From assembly GCA_017503235.1 (NCBI GenBank), contig JAFVTL010000035.1, positions 1 through 62,673 of the forward strand: a stretch of DNA of 62,673 nt. Direction: 5' to 3'. The position numbers and the translations under genes are program-made. Below, piece after piece: positions 38,079 to 46,609 of the stretch. Every line of letters starts with the position of its first letter. Position 1 is the first letter of the stretch. The stretch is from Bacteroidaceae bacterium (lineage in GTDB: Bacteria; Bacteroidota; Bacteroidia; Bacteroidales; Bacteroidaceae). The notes under the pieces were generated by a model, which was given only the letters and a program-made list of their open reading frames with translations, did not search any database and was not told the DNA's origin.

Positions 38079-38663
38079 ATGATGATGACGAATAGTCTGG
38101 ATATAGCTCGTCGGATAGCCCAGTTGTACTATCCTTTGTCCAACGAAAGTTTGGCCGCTTTCGCTGATATTCTGGTATGTCGTAAATATAAGAAAGGGGT
38201 ACGGATATTGGATGAAGGTGAAGTCTGCAAGTCTATGTTGTTCATTGAGAAGGGCATGACTCGTCAGTTCTATTTCAAGTACGGCAAGGACATGACTGAG
38301 CACATCGGTTATGAAAATGGAATCATTATTTGTCTGGAGAGTTATTTCATGCAAGAACCCACTAACTTGGTGGTGGAGGCATTGGAGCCTGTGGTGGTTT
38401 GGGAAATTCCGAAGGCAGGTATTGATTATTTGTCAGAAAGCTATAAGGATATAGGTATTCTTTATCGGAAGTTTATGGAAGTGTCGTTGATTATTTCCCA
38501 ACAAAAGGCGGATACCCTCCGTTTTGAATCTGCTCAGGAACGCTATGCAAAACTTCTGAAGCAACATCCTGAGATTTTGAAACGCGCTCCTTTGCTGTAC
38601 ATCGCTTCCCTTTTGCAGATGTCTCCCGAAACCTTGAGTCGGGTACGTTCTATTAAAGCATAA
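38079..38663 (+). CDS. Crp/Fnr-type regulator (second)
   Basis: The 194-residue protein has a cyclic-nucleotide-binding-type barrel (KKGVRILDEGEVCKSMLFI, GIIICLESYFMQEP) and a helical C-terminal part with a truncated winged helix-turn-helix (IASLLQMSPETLSRVRS). This length and layout are frequent among Bacteroidetes Crp-like regulators. It is divergent from the outer-membrane protein and YccF genes, so it may control them. TAATTTTG just upstream (about 40 bp before the ATG) is a possible -7 box. Confidence 0.85.
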   Translation: MMMTNSLDIARRIAQLYYPLSNESLAAFADILVCRKYKKGVRILDEGEVCKSMLFIEKGMTRQFYFKYGKDMTEHIGYENGIIICLESYFMQEPTNLVVEALEPVVVWEIPKAGIDYLSESYKDIGILYRKFMEVSLIISQQKADTLRFESAQERYAKLLKQHPEILKRAPLLYIASLLQMSPETLSRVRSIKA

Positions 38664-38686
38664 TCGGGGCATCCTCCATCTTTCAA

Positions 38687-40147
38687 TCAAAATTCATAGG
38701 TGAGTCCTATTCGTGTCTCTACCAATTGCGTTTCTACATCCTGATGATAGGAGTAGTGGGTATGTCGAAGATAATAGGCCACTTCAAAGGATACCTTTAA
38801 ATGTTTTTTGAAGCGTAGATTGTATGTTGGATTCAATACAAAAAAGAGGGTGTTTCCTTTATCTCCTTGTGCATTCAAAAAGAGAGGATCCGTATACTGG
38901 TAATCCTTTTTTTCGTAACCTTTCCAAGTGAATATCTGGTAGAGGTGGGCTTTGAAATTGATGTCTGCCCATTTTCCTATCTCAAGTTTCGTGAGGCTTT
39001 TGGCACTGTATCCGCTTCCCATATTGTAGTTTCGGTCAATAACATTGTAGTAGTCCGTCAGTCCTCCTCCCAAGAGGATTCCGCTCAAGAAGAAGTCTTG
39101 TTGCAGATTAATATGAGGGAAGATTTCAGGAAACCGGCTGATGATGCCGGGGCCTATACTGGCGGCTTCGGATATTTTGTAGGGAATGACTCCGTCGTCA
39201 CTCACTTTTTCTGAATCGTAATAATTGAAATGCTGGAAGATACCGAACATCATTTCATTGTCTCCTTTTGTAGGGATGGGAGTGCTCCATATCTTACCCA
39301 ACAGATTTACATGGTTGATGATGGGCTGGTTGGGGGAAAGCCCGAAAGTAATCGAAGCCTCCATGTAATCGTAAGGTTGGCTGTTCTTATTTTCGAATGG
39401 ATTTCCATAAAGGGTCTGTATCTTGATGTAGGGATTATGTTCGCCTCTGAACAATCGGGTGCTGTTGGCCAGATATCGGTTTCCCGAACTGATTGATAGT
39501 TTTACGGGTATTTGTTCATAATCATGATATGAATACCCCCGATTTCTGACTTTCCACATATCACCGCTGATAAGTCGGTTCATTCCTCGGATGGGAGAGA
39601 GGAGTGTTCCCAGAAATTCCCGGGCAAAGCGGGGAAAACCTCGCTTTGAGTCGTCGAGCACCAGCGATGACATCCTGTAGGTAAATTCCCCCAAAGCTAT
39701 GCCTCCCAACGTTGTGGCTATCAAGTCATTGATGGCAGGTGGCTCTCGTTCGGCTGCTATTTCCCACATCAAACTTCCTCCAAGTGCATACGGTGCGGAT
39801 TCCCAAAAGTTCATTCCGTTGCTACGGGCTGTGTTGAAATAGAGGCTTCCGTGATAGGGATGTGCAAACAGGTTGGTGGAGAACTTGTCGTTATCCCAAA
39901 CGAATCCGTTGCGGATATTGTCCTTGATGGTGTGTATGCTGATTCGGGCAAAGTCTTCGTTGAGGATGTATCTGTCGAAGGCCCATACTCCGATGTTCAA
40001 TCCGATGGTTTGTACGGTTGCTTTCCAGGGTTGCTTTTTCGTGGGCGTGACCATTTCGGGCAGGTCGAGCGAGTCGGTTGGTTGGATGTTTTGGGCCATT
40101 GTGGTGGATAGCCCAAGCAAGAAGAAGAGAAGGAAGATTTGTTTCAT
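38687..40147 (-). CDS. DUF3943 family protein
   Basis: The ATG at 40147 gives 486 residues with a signal peptide (IFLLFFLLGLSTTMAQ). The mature part has NIGVWAFDRYIL, PYHGSLYFNTARSNGMNFW and EFTYRMSSLVLDDS, typical of DUF3943, and ends in a beta-rich region finishing with ETRIGLTYEF, the C-terminal signature of an outer-membrane barrel. A membrane lipid- or surface-associated role is possible but unproven. It is convergent with the Crp-like gene (23 bp between). Confidence 0.85.
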   Translation of the reverse strand: MKQIFLLFFLLGLSTTMAQNIQPTDSLDLPEMVTPTKKQPWKATVQTIGLNIGVWAFDRYILNEDFARISIHTIKDNIRNGFVWDNDKFSTNLFAHPYHGSLYFNTARSNGMNFWESAPYALGGSLMWEIAAEREPPAINDLIATTLGGIALGEFTYRMSSLVLDDSKRGFPRFAREFLGTLLSPIRGMNRLISGDMWKVRNRGYSYHDYEQIPVKLSISSGNRYLANSTRLFRGEHNPYIKIQTLYGNPFENKNSQPYDYMEASITFGLSPNQPIINHVNLLGKIWSTPIPTKGDNEMMFGIFQHFNYYDSEKVSDDGVIPYKISEAASIGPGIISRFPEIFPHINLQQDFFLSGILLGGGLTDYYNVIDRNYNMGSGYSAKSLTKLEIGKWADINFKAHLYQIFTWKGYEKKDYQYTDPLFLNAQGDKGNTLFFVLNPTYNLRFKKHLKVSFEVAYYLRHTHYSYHQDVETQLVETRIGLTYEF

Positions 40148-40163
40148 ATTTCCGTCAAATAAA

Positions 40164-40198
40164 TATGCCAACAAAATTAGAACTAATCTTGTTGGCAT
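40164..40198 (-). terminator. Strong hairpin between acyl-CoA ligase and DUF3943 genes
   Basis: A 17-bp stem with one mismatch and a 2-nt loop lies between the ligase stop and the DUF3943 start. Leftward it runs into TTTATTTG rather than a pure U-run, so it is a probable terminator or attenuator of the ligase transcript. Confidence 0.6.
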
Positions 40199-40230
40199 AA
40201 ATTATGATAACGGTGGATTCTCTGTCCGTT

Positions 40231-41889
40231 TTATCTCACTTCCTGATAGAGGAAACGTTTGATGCTCTTCTTCGGAGTCTTTTCAAATTCTTCGTGATAA
40301 ATCTTGATGCGTGCAATCTGTTCGTAGGCGGGAAGTTCGGTGTTCAAATTCACACGGTTTTCTTCCATTGCATTTTCTACGGCCTTGTCATCCAATCCGT
40401 GAGCGAATGCGTCATCAAAGTCCGGATAAATCAGGGCGGCCAGCTTGCCGTCTGCCTGTTGGATAATGATGCTTTCCGATACGAATGGCATGTTGTTCAG
40501 TTTGTCTTCGATTTCTTCCGGATAGATGTTCTGTCCAGATGAGCCAAGTATCATGTTCTTGCTACGTCCCTTGATGGTAATGTTGCCTTCTGTGTCCATC
40601 ACGCCAAGGTCGCCGGTATGCAACCAACCGTCCTTGTCAATAGCTTCTGCGGTAGCTTCCGGATTCTTGTAATAGCCCAACATCATATTGTCTCCCTTGC
40701 ATACGATTTCGCCTACAATGTTTTGTGGGTCGGGGCTCAGAATCTTCACTTCCATGCGGTGTACGGGCTTTCCGCAAGATGCTTGTTTGAATTCCTTCCA
40801 GTCTTCGTATGCGATGAGCGGAGCACATTCGGTCATACCGTAACCCACGGTATATGGGAAGTTGATGCTACGCATGAATTGTTCGATTTCCTGATTGAAA
40901 GCGGCACCACCCACGACAATTTCGTAAAAGTTGCCTCCGAAGGCTTGCATAATCTGTTCGCGTACCTTTTCTTTGATCTTGTCGCTTACAATAGGAACTT
41001 TCAGCAGGAATTTCATGGTCGGCGTTTCGAGTTTCGGAAGCACGTTCTTCTTGATAATCTTTTCGATGATGAGAGGAACGGCGATGACCAACTCGGGCTT
41101 GACCTCAGCAAAGGCCTGAAGGATAATCTTCGGGCTCGGTGTACGGGTGAGGAAGTAGATGTGGCAACCGAAGCACAGAGGGTAGAGGAACTCGAAGGCG
41201 AGACCATACATGTGTGCCATCGGCAACATGGATACCAGTCTGTTGCCCGGCTTCAGCGGAAGGACGTCCAATGCAAAACGAATGTTTGACCAAACGGCTC
41301 TATAGGGGAGCATGACGCCTTTTGAATAGCTGGTTGTACCTGATGTGTAGTTCAATACGGCCAGTTCATCGGGGGCTTCCTTGTGGTATTCAACATGTTG
41401 GCGACGGAAGTTGCGTGGGAATTTCTTGCCGAACATTTCGTTGAGGTGGGCACGTGCATAGTCCAACTTTTCGCTTCGTGATACGAGGATGGTGAAGTCG
41501 TTCATCAGCAGGATACCTTCCAGATTCGGCATGGCATTTTCGTTCAGGTTTTCCCATACCATGTCGCCCACGAACAGAAGCTTGGCTTCGGAGTGGTTGA
41601 CAATGTTGTGTACGTTGTCGGCCTTGAATTCATGAAGAATGGGCACTGCCACACCGCCATAGGTCAATATGGCCAGGAAGGTGACTCCCCAATGAGAACT
41701 GTTGCGTCCGCAGATGGCAATCTTGTCGCCTTTCTGTACTCCGCTTTCTTCCAGTATGATGTGGATTTTCTCTATCTTACGGGCTACATCCTTGTATTGC
41801 AGGGTGGCACCTTTGTAGTCGGTCAGGGCATCGAGGTCCCAGTTCTTTTTGATGCTTTCTTCAATGAGAGCAATGAAACTATTGTCCAT
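40231..41889 (-). CDS. Long-chain acyl-CoA/AMP-forming ligase, copy 1
   Basis: The 552-residue adenylating enzyme activates a carboxylate with ATP and joins it to CoA or another thiol. Motifs: LNYTSGTTSYSKGVMLP (P-loop, residues about 180-195), GYGMTECAPL (A5), WLHTGDLGVMD (A7), GRSKNMILGSSGQNIYPEEIE (A8) and TPKKSIKRFL near the C-terminus with the catalytic Lys. Fatty acid or long-chain substrate is likely from overall similarity, but not certain. It is closely related to the tandem copy to the right (about 80% identical by eye). It has its own promoter and lies 84 bp upstream of the DUF3943 gene. Confidence 0.93.
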   Translation of the reverse strand: MDNSFIALIEESIKKNWDLDALTDYKGATLQYKDVARKIEKIHIILEESGVQKGDKIAICGRNSSHWGVTFLAILTYGGVAVPILHEFKADNVHNIVNHSEAKLLFVGDMVWENLNENAMPNLEGILLMNDFTILVSRSEKLDYARAHLNEMFGKKFPRNFRRQHVEYHKEAPDELAVLNYTSGTTSYSKGVMLPYRAVWSNIRFALDVLPLKPGNRLVSMLPMAHMYGLAFEFLYPLCFGCHIYFLTRTPSPKIILQAFAEVKPELVIAVPLIIEKIIKKNVLPKLETPTMKFLLKVPIVSDKIKEKVREQIMQAFGGNFYEIVVGGAAFNQEIEQFMRSINFPYTVGYGMTECAPLIAYEDWKEFKQASCGKPVHRMEVKILSPDPQNIVGEIVCKGDNMMLGYYKNPEATAEAIDKDGWLHTGDLGVMDTEGNITIKGRSKNMILGSSGQNIYPEEIEDKLNNMPFVSESIIIQQADGKLAALIYPDFDDAFAHGLDDKAVENAMEENRVNLNTELPAYEQIARIKIYHEEFEKTPKKSIKRFLYQEVR

Positions 41890-41930
41890 GTCTAAGTCAA
41901 TTACGATTGCACAATTTCTTTTGATTTGTG

Positions 41931-41961
41931 CAAATATAGGACTTTATTATTAGCGGACAAA
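41931..41961 (-). promoter_or_regulatory. Promoter of acyl-CoA ligase copy 1
   Basis: On the minus strand TTTG (41958-41961), a 19-bp spacer and TATATTTG (41931-41938) form a near-perfect Bacteroidetes promoter. Confidence 0.85.
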
Positions 41962-42049
41962 GAAAAACGTATAAAAATGTTATGATTGGATTTTGCCGTT
42001 TTTAGTGAATAATGAAATATCCTTATTCAGATAAATTAAGACAGTGTGC

Positions 42050-42089
42050 CCAAAAAATAAGTGGATGTGTATTTTCGACACATCCACTT
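42050..42089 (-). terminator. Terminator of acyl-CoA ligase copy 2
   Basis: A perfect 10-bp stem (GTGGATGTGT 42061-42070, complement 42078-42087) is followed leftward by TTATTTTTTGGG. It isolates copy 2 from copy 1. Confidence 0.85.
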
Positions 42090-42105
42090 TATTAAGCTTC
42101 TTGAT

Positions 42106-43776
42106 TTATCGTGCTTCCTGATAGAGGAATCGTTTGATGCTCTTCTTCGGAGTCTTTTCGAATTCTTCGTGATAAATCTTCACACGCGCAATTTGTTCGT
42201 ATGCCGGACGTTCTGCATTTAGTGCCACGCGGTTGGCTTCCATCTGTTCTTCCACCTGCTTTTCAGTCATTCCGTTGCTGAAGGCCAGGTCAAAGTCGGG
42301 ATATATCAAAGCAGCCAACTTACCATCGAGTGCCTGGATGATGATGCTTTCATTAACGTATGGCATATTGTTCAGCTTGTCCTCGATTTCTTCCGGATAG
42401 ATGTTTTGTCCCGAAGGTCCGAGAAGCATGTTCTTCGAGCGTCCCTTGATGGTAAGATTGCCTTCTTCGTCCATGACGGCGAGGTCGCCGGTATGTAACC
42501 ATCCCTCTTCATCGATAACTTCATTGGTGGCTTCCTGATTCTTGTAGTATCCTAACATTACATTGTCGCCACGAGTTACAATTTCGCCTGGGATGTTCTG
42601 TGGGTCGCGACTCAAAATCTTTACTTCCATGCGTGGGGCAGCTTTGCCACACGAACCTTGCTTGAAGATTTGCCAGTCTTCGTAAGTGATGATTGGGGCA
42701 CATTCAGTCATGCCATATCCCACGGTATAAGGGAAATTGATTCTATGTAGGAAGGCTTCGACTTCTTGGTTGAATGCGGCGCCACCTACAATGATTTCGT
42801 AGAATTCGCCACCGAAGGCGTTTATCAGCTGTTCGCGTACTTTGGCCTTGATTTTGTCGTTCACAAGAGGCACACGCATCAAGAACCGCATGGTCGGCCT
42901 TTCGAGCTTCGGCAATACGTTCTTCTTGATAATCTTTTCGATGATAAGAGGTACGGCGATGACGATTTTCGGTTTCACTTCGGCAAATGCCTGAAGGATA
43001 ATCTTCGGGCTCGGCGTACGGGTGAGGAAGTACACATGGCATCCGGCGCAGAATTCGTAAAGGAATTCGAATGCAAGACCGTACATGTGTGCCATCGGCA
43101 GCATGGATACGATTTTGTCGCCGGCCTTCAAAGCCTTGCCTAATTTTTCCTTACCGAATTCGACGTTTGACCACAAGGCACGGCTTGGCAGCATAACCCC
43201 TTTCGAGAAGCTGGTGGTGCCCGATGTGTAGTTGAGAACGAGCATTTCTTCGGAGCTGTCCTTGTGATAGCTGATGTGTTCCTTACGGAAGTTTCTCGGA
43301 TATTTCTGGCCGAACAAAGCGTTGAGGTTCTCACGTGCGTGATTCAGCTTTTCGCTTCGTGATACGAGGAGGGTGAAATCGTTCATCAGCAGGATGCCTT
43401 CGAGGTTCGGCATGGCACTTTCATCCAGGTTTTCCCATACCACATCTCCTACAAAAAGAAGCTTGGCTTCGGAATGGTTGACGATATTGTGTACTTGGTC
43501 GGGCTTGAATTCGTGGAGGATGGGAACAATGACTGCTCCATAGGTTACAACGGACAGGAAGGTGACTCCCCAATGGGAACTATTACGTCCACAGATGGCT
43601 ATTTTATCACCTTTCTTTACGCCGCTTTCTTCCAGTATGATGTGTATTTTTTCAATTTTGCGGGCTACGTCTTTGTATTGTAGGGTAGCTCCTTTGTAAT
43701 CGGTCAATGCATCTGCATCCCAGTTTTTCTTGATACTTTCTTCGATTAAAGCTATGAAACTCTTTTCGCTCTCCAT
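42106..43776 (-). CDS. Long-chain acyl-CoA/AMP-forming ligase, copy 2
   Basis: The 556-residue paralogue has the same motifs as its neighbour: LNYTSGTTSFSKGVMLP, GYGMTECAPI, GWLHTGDLAVMD, GRSKNMLLGPSGQNIYPEE and TPKKSIKRFLYQEAR. Long blocks are identical (ALTDYKGATLQYKDVARKIE; TRTPSPKIILQAFAEVKP), while differences concentrate in the acyl-binding half (GKEKLGKALKAGDK versus ALDVLPLKPGN, MRFLMRVPL versus MKFLLKVPI) and the C-terminal domain, suggesting a duplication with possible change of substrate. It has its own promoter and terminator, so the two copies are separately regulated. Confidence 0.93.
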   Translation of the reverse strand: MESEKSFIALIEESIKKNWDADALTDYKGATLQYKDVARKIEKIHIILEESGVKKGDKIAICGRNSSHWGVTFLSVVTYGAVIVPILHEFKPDQVHNIVNHSEAKLLFVGDVVWENLDESAMPNLEGILLMNDFTLLVSRSEKLNHARENLNALFGQKYPRNFRKEHISYHKDSSEEMLVLNYTSGTTSFSKGVMLPSRALWSNVEFGKEKLGKALKAGDKIVSMLPMAHMYGLAFEFLYEFCAGCHVYFLTRTPSPKIILQAFAEVKPKIVIAVPLIIEKIIKKNVLPKLERPTMRFLMRVPLVNDKIKAKVREQLINAFGGEFYEIIVGGAAFNQEVEAFLHRINFPYTVGYGMTECAPIITYEDWQIFKQGSCGKAAPRMEVKILSRDPQNIPGEIVTRGDNVMLGYYKNQEATNEVIDEEGWLHTGDLAVMDEEGNLTIKGRSKNMLLGPSGQNIYPEEIEDKLNNMPYVNESIIIQALDGKLAALIYPDFDLAFSNGMTEKQVEEQMEANRVALNAERPAYEQIARVKIYHEEFEKTPKKSIKRFLYQEAR

Positions 43777-43819
43777 AATTATAGATGTCTGATAATTGCA
43801 CGTTTTTTTTAAGATTGTG

Positions 43820-43850
43820 CAAAAATAGTCTTTAAATATGAATTGACAAA
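43820..43850 (-). promoter_or_regulatory. Promoter of acyl-CoA ligase copy 2
   Basis: On the minus strand TTTG (43847-43850), a 19-bp spacer and TATTTTTG (43820-43827) match the Bacteroidetes consensus. Confidence 0.8.
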
Positions 43851-43858
43851 GAGAAAAT

Positions 43859-43881
43859 GCACAAAAAGTTTTATTTTGTGC
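43859..43881 (-). terminator. Probable terminator of the YggS gene
   Basis: An 8-bp stem GCACAAAA / TTTTGTGC with a 7-nt loop lies just past the YggS stop and is followed leftward by ATTTTCTCTTTG. The stem is weak in G/C. Confidence 0.45.
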
Positions 43882-43892
43882 AAATGATTGGT

Positions 43893-44561
43893 TTAATAGT
43901 TTCTTTCTCCGAAGATGCGGCTTCCCACTCTGACAAGGGTGCTGCCGTGCTCGATGGCGATGGGATAATCGTCTGACATGCCCATGGAGATTTCCTTGAA
44001 ACTAGGCTCGTCGGCGAAGTGTTTCTGCTTGATTTCCAGGAAGAAGTCACCCAGCGATTGGAACTCCCGTGCCGTTTCTTCGCGGTCGTCGGTGAAGGTT
44101 CCCATTCCCATTACTCCGGCCAGGGTGATGTTCTTCAGTTTCTTCCATTCGCCTTGCTCAAGCATTTCCCTGCATTCGTCGAAGCTGAAGCCGAATTTCG
44201 TTTCTTCTTGTGCGATGTGTATCTGTAGCAGGCAGGGGATGATGCGTCCCGCCTTGGCGGCCTGCTTGTCGATTTCTGCCAGCAGCTTGAAGGAATCCAC
44301 TCCGTGAATCATGGCTACATAGGGAGCCATGTATTTGATTTTGTTGGTTTGCAGGTGTCCGATGAAGTGCCATTCGATGTCTTTCGGCAGAGCCTCATAC
44401 TTTTGGGTCATCTCCTGCACCTTCGATTCGCCGAAGACGCGCTGACCGGCATCGTAGGCTTCCTGCAAAGATTCGATGGGGTGAAACTTCGATACGGCCA
44501 CCAGCCTTATGTGCGGTGGCAGGGTGGATTGCACTTCTTTCAGATTTGCTTGAATACTCAT
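43893..44561 (-). CDS. YggS/PLPBP family pyridoxal-phosphate homeostasis protein
   Basis: The ATG at 44561 gives 222 residues; the extra 11 codons upstream enter a repeat and are not used. The single alanine-racemase-like barrel binds PLP through the Lys of LVAVSKFHP, and has VFGESKVQEM, WHFIGHLQTNKIKYM, SMGMSDDYPIAIEHGST and VRVGSRIFGERNY, all diagnostic. It controls free PLP and amino-acid balance rather than catalysing a known reaction. The gene precedes the DUF4494 gene's region only in orientation; transcription is separate because of a repeat hairpin between them. Confidence 0.95.
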   Translation of the reverse strand: MSIQANLKEVQSTLPPHIRLVAVSKFHPIESLQEAYDAGQRVFGESKVQEMTQKYEALPKDIEWHFIGHLQTNKIKYMAPYVAMIHGVDSFKLLAEIDKQAAKAGRIIPCLLQIHIAQEETKFGFSFDECREMLEQGEWKKLKNITLAGVMGMGTFTDDREETAREFQSLGDFFLEIKQKHFADEPSFKEISMGMSDDYPIAIEHGSTLVRVGSRIFGERNY

Positions 44562-44577
44562 TGTTGTAAATGTAGAT

Positions 44578-44635
44578 TTCACCACAGATGACACTATCTT
44601 GTTTTTCTGTGTAAATCTGTGTAATCTGTGGTGAA
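44578..44635. repeat. Dispersed CACCACAGAT hairpin repeat, copy 1
   Basis: TTCACCACAGAT (44578-44589) and ATCTGTGGTGAA (44624-44635) are perfect inverted arms around a 34-bp core containing TCTGTGTAAATCTGTG. The 19-mer ATCTGTGTAATCTGTGGTG (44615-44633) recurs exactly at 55839-55857. It sits between the YggS start and the DUF4494 stop. Confidence 0.85.
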
Positions 44636-44642
44636 GAAAAGA

Positions 44643-45113
44643 TTATGCTTGTGGAAACTCCGGCTTCACATCAGGGTCGGCGCTGAACGGAAATACATCC
44701 ATGATGGCGGTTTCGGCCATGGATGAAATGACGTAATCCATCATGCTTCCCTTCATGCCTTCGTCCAGTTTCTTTACCGCGTCGCGCAAGTCGGCTGCCT
44801 GCACCAGTACGTTGGACGATGTCTTCTTTTCGGCACCGCTCTTTTCGTCGAGTGAGATGAAAGTGAGCTTGCACTTGAACCAACGGTCGGCACTGTCCTC
44901 TTCGCAGAAGAACAGTTCGGTATAGTTGGCGCGCTTGATGTCGGCGATGGTAAATTCACCGCTGATGTAGGGAGACACTTCCTCGATGATGCGAGCTTCG
45001 GCTTCAGTAAAGCTGAGCGCATCCACCAGATAAGGTTCGGTCACTTTCTTGTTCATTCCGTTTTCGAGGGTCTTTTCATAACGGACCTTGCATTCAAACC
45101 ATGTATGCATCAT
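44643..45113 (-). CDS. DUF4494 family protein
   Basis: The 156-residue protein opens MMHTWFECKVRYEKTLENG and repeats a similar pattern in its second half (DRWFKCKLTFISLDEKSG), i.e. two copies of a W/F-C-K-V module as expected for DUF4494. The C-terminus includes MAETAIMDVFPF. No signal peptide or membrane segment; it should be cytosolic. The start could be the first or the second Met. Function unknown. Confidence 0.85.
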   Translation of the reverse strand: MMHTWFECKVRYEKTLENGMNKKVTEPYLVDALSFTEAEARIIEEVSPYISGEFTIADIKRANYTELFFCEEDSADRWFKCKLTFISLDEKSGAEKKTSSNVLVQAADLRDAVKKLDEGMKGSMMDYVISSMAETAIMDVFPFSADPDVKPEFPQA

Positions 45114-45156
45114 AATAGATATGTCTTAATGTGTAAATACTCTTTTTTCTGCCTCG

Positions 45157-45187
45157 CAAAGGTAAACCAATAATTTAAATGGGCAAA
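45157..45187 (-). promoter_or_regulatory. Promoter of the DUF4494 gene
   Basis: On the minus strand TTTG (45184-45187), a 19-bp spacer and TACCTTTG (45157-45164) match the Bacteroidetes consensus. Confidence 0.8.
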
Positions 45188-45280
45188 ACAATGGGGCCGA
45201 AAAACACCTCCCCAATAAAAACGTATACAAATGCTTTCACACGTTTCACGCATCGTTAATTCCTTGGGTGCCAGTGCGTA

Positions 45281-45697
45281 GAGATGAAAGGAGTGGGGAA
45301 AATCGCCTTCCACACGTTTCACCTCAACGATTGGTGGGCATTATCTGCACACTTTGTCATGCGGCGGAAGGGGTGACGAAGCATAGAAAGTTTTTTGAAC
45401 TTCCATAGGAAGTATTAAGAACTTTCATAGGAAGTTCATGATATTTCCTATCGTGCGTTTTGATATTTCCATAGGAACGTCTTGCACTTTGCAAAGCATT
45501 GAGTTATGATTCGTAAAGCATTGAGTTACGACTCGTAAAACGTTGAGTTACGATTCGTAGTATGCCGTACCGCGACCCGTAGTATGCCGTACCGCGACCC
45601 GTAGGATGCCGAGTTACGAGTCTTGGTACGTTGAGGTAGGATTTCCATCCACTTTGTGAAACGTGTGAATGCCGGATTTCCGTCTTCCTTTCATCTA
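45281..45697. repeat. 417-bp element: imperfect 42-bp inverted ends around a 22-bp-period array
   Basis: The 750-bp gap between DUF4494 and DUF554 holds no convincing gene. Its core (45396-45659) divides into 12 consecutive 22-bp units with no gap, plus a weaker unit at 45374-45395. Units 45550-45571 and 45572-45593 share 20 of 22 bases; others are diverged, yet most contain a short dyad: ACTTCC-ATA-GGAAGT (centre 45406), next centres 45428 and 45472, TTATGATTCGTAA (45510), TTACGACTCGTAA (45532) and TACGATTCGTA (45554). Inverted arms 45281-45322 and 45656-45697 match at 32 of 42 positions, including a perfect 12-bp CACACGTTTCAC block and a perfect 11-bp AGATGAAAGGA block. A third CACACGTTTCAC lies at 45238-45249. 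Since 22 is not a multiple of three, a protein repeat is unlikely. Confidence 0.85.
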
Positions 45698-45802
45698 TAT
45701 CCTTTGACAATCAGCAACTTGAATGGCCTTGAAACGTATGAAAGCAGTTGGATACTATTTCTTTAGTAGGGGAGTTAAATGCAAAATCCATCCGCATTTC
45801 CA

Positions 45803-45832
45803 TTTGTCATGTGTAAATTATAGCTACATTTG
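45803..45832 (+). promoter_or_regulatory. Promoter of the DUF554 gene
   Basis: TTTG (45803-45806), 18 bp and TACATTTG (45825-45832) resemble the Bacteroidetes consensus with a slightly short spacer; the ATG is 32 bp downstream. Confidence 0.6.
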
Positions 45833-45864
45833 CGCTATCAATCAAGTTAAGGTATTAAGGGAAA

Positions 45865-46554
45865 ATGATAGGAACCATCGTAAACACTTGCACGATTATC
45901 GTGGGCAGTATTGTAGGCGCCGTAATGAATCGGGGAATCAAGGAAAAGTATAAGGATACATTGTATACAGGATTGGGATTGGCTTGCTTGGGCATTGGCC
46001 TGAATGCCGTGATAAGCAATTTCGGCAAGAGCGAGTATCCGGTGTTGTTTATTGTATCGATTGCCATAGGGAGTGTGGTCGGCACAGCACTGAACCTCGA
46101 TGGACGGTTTGCCGACTTGATTAACAAACGCTCAAAGGGGAATCAGAACAACAACCTTGCCGACGGGCTTTCCACGGCCATCCTGCTCTATTGCATCGGC
46201 CCTCTTGCCATGCTTGGGCCGGTCATCAGTGCATTGAAGGGCGACAATACTTTCCTCTATACCAATGCGACACTCGACTTGGTGACATCGACCGTCTTTG
46301 CCAGCACTTATGGCGTCTGGATGATATTGGCTGCACCCGTCCTCTTTTGTTGGCAGGGCATGTTCTATCTGGTAGCAAAGGTGTCGAGTACTGCCATCAG
46401 TGAGGCGCTTATGGCGGAACTGCTGATTGTCGGGGGATTGATGATAGTCGCTTCGGGACTCTCTCTGCTCAAGCTGAAAGATTGCAAGACACTGAACATG
46501 TTGCCTTCGTTGCTCGTGCCCGTCGTGTGGTTTTTGGTGAAAAGTATTTTATAG
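45865..46554 (+). CDS. DUF554 family membrane protein
   Basis: The 229-residue protein begins MIGTIVNTCTIIVGSIVGAV and has about seven hydrophobic segments with the family's GTxxN and LYCIGPLAMLGPVISALKGD stretches (small-residue-rich, typical of DUF554/YqgA). It is an inner-membrane protein, function unknown, possibly a transporter. It is flanked on both sides by noncoding arrays with 22-bp period. Confidence 0.88.
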   Translation: MIGTIVNTCTIIVGSIVGAVMNRGIKEKYKDTLYTGLGLACLGIGLNAVISNFGKSEYPVLFIVSIAIGSVVGTALNLDGRFADLINKRSKGNQNNNLADGLSTAILLYCIGPLAMLGPVISALKGDNTFLYTNATLDLVTSTVFASTYGVWMILAAPVLFCWQGMFYLVAKVSSTAISEALMAELLIVGGLMIVASGLSLLKLKDCKTLNMLPSLLVPVVWFLVKSIL

Positions 46555-46609
46555 GGAGTTTTTGGATAAGAAAGAGTGATTGAAACTCCACCTACCAGTA
46601 GCGGCTTTT

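Noticed and set aside
45396-45659. CRISPR-like array
   Set aside because: Units adjoin without unique spacers, have diverged repeats and no cas genes are nearby; period 22 is too short for repeat plus spacer.
45504-45710. 68-codon open frame on the minus strand across the 22-bp array
   Set aside because: Period of 22 bp shifts the frame between units, so a coding repeat is improbable; no promoter or ribosome site is seen.
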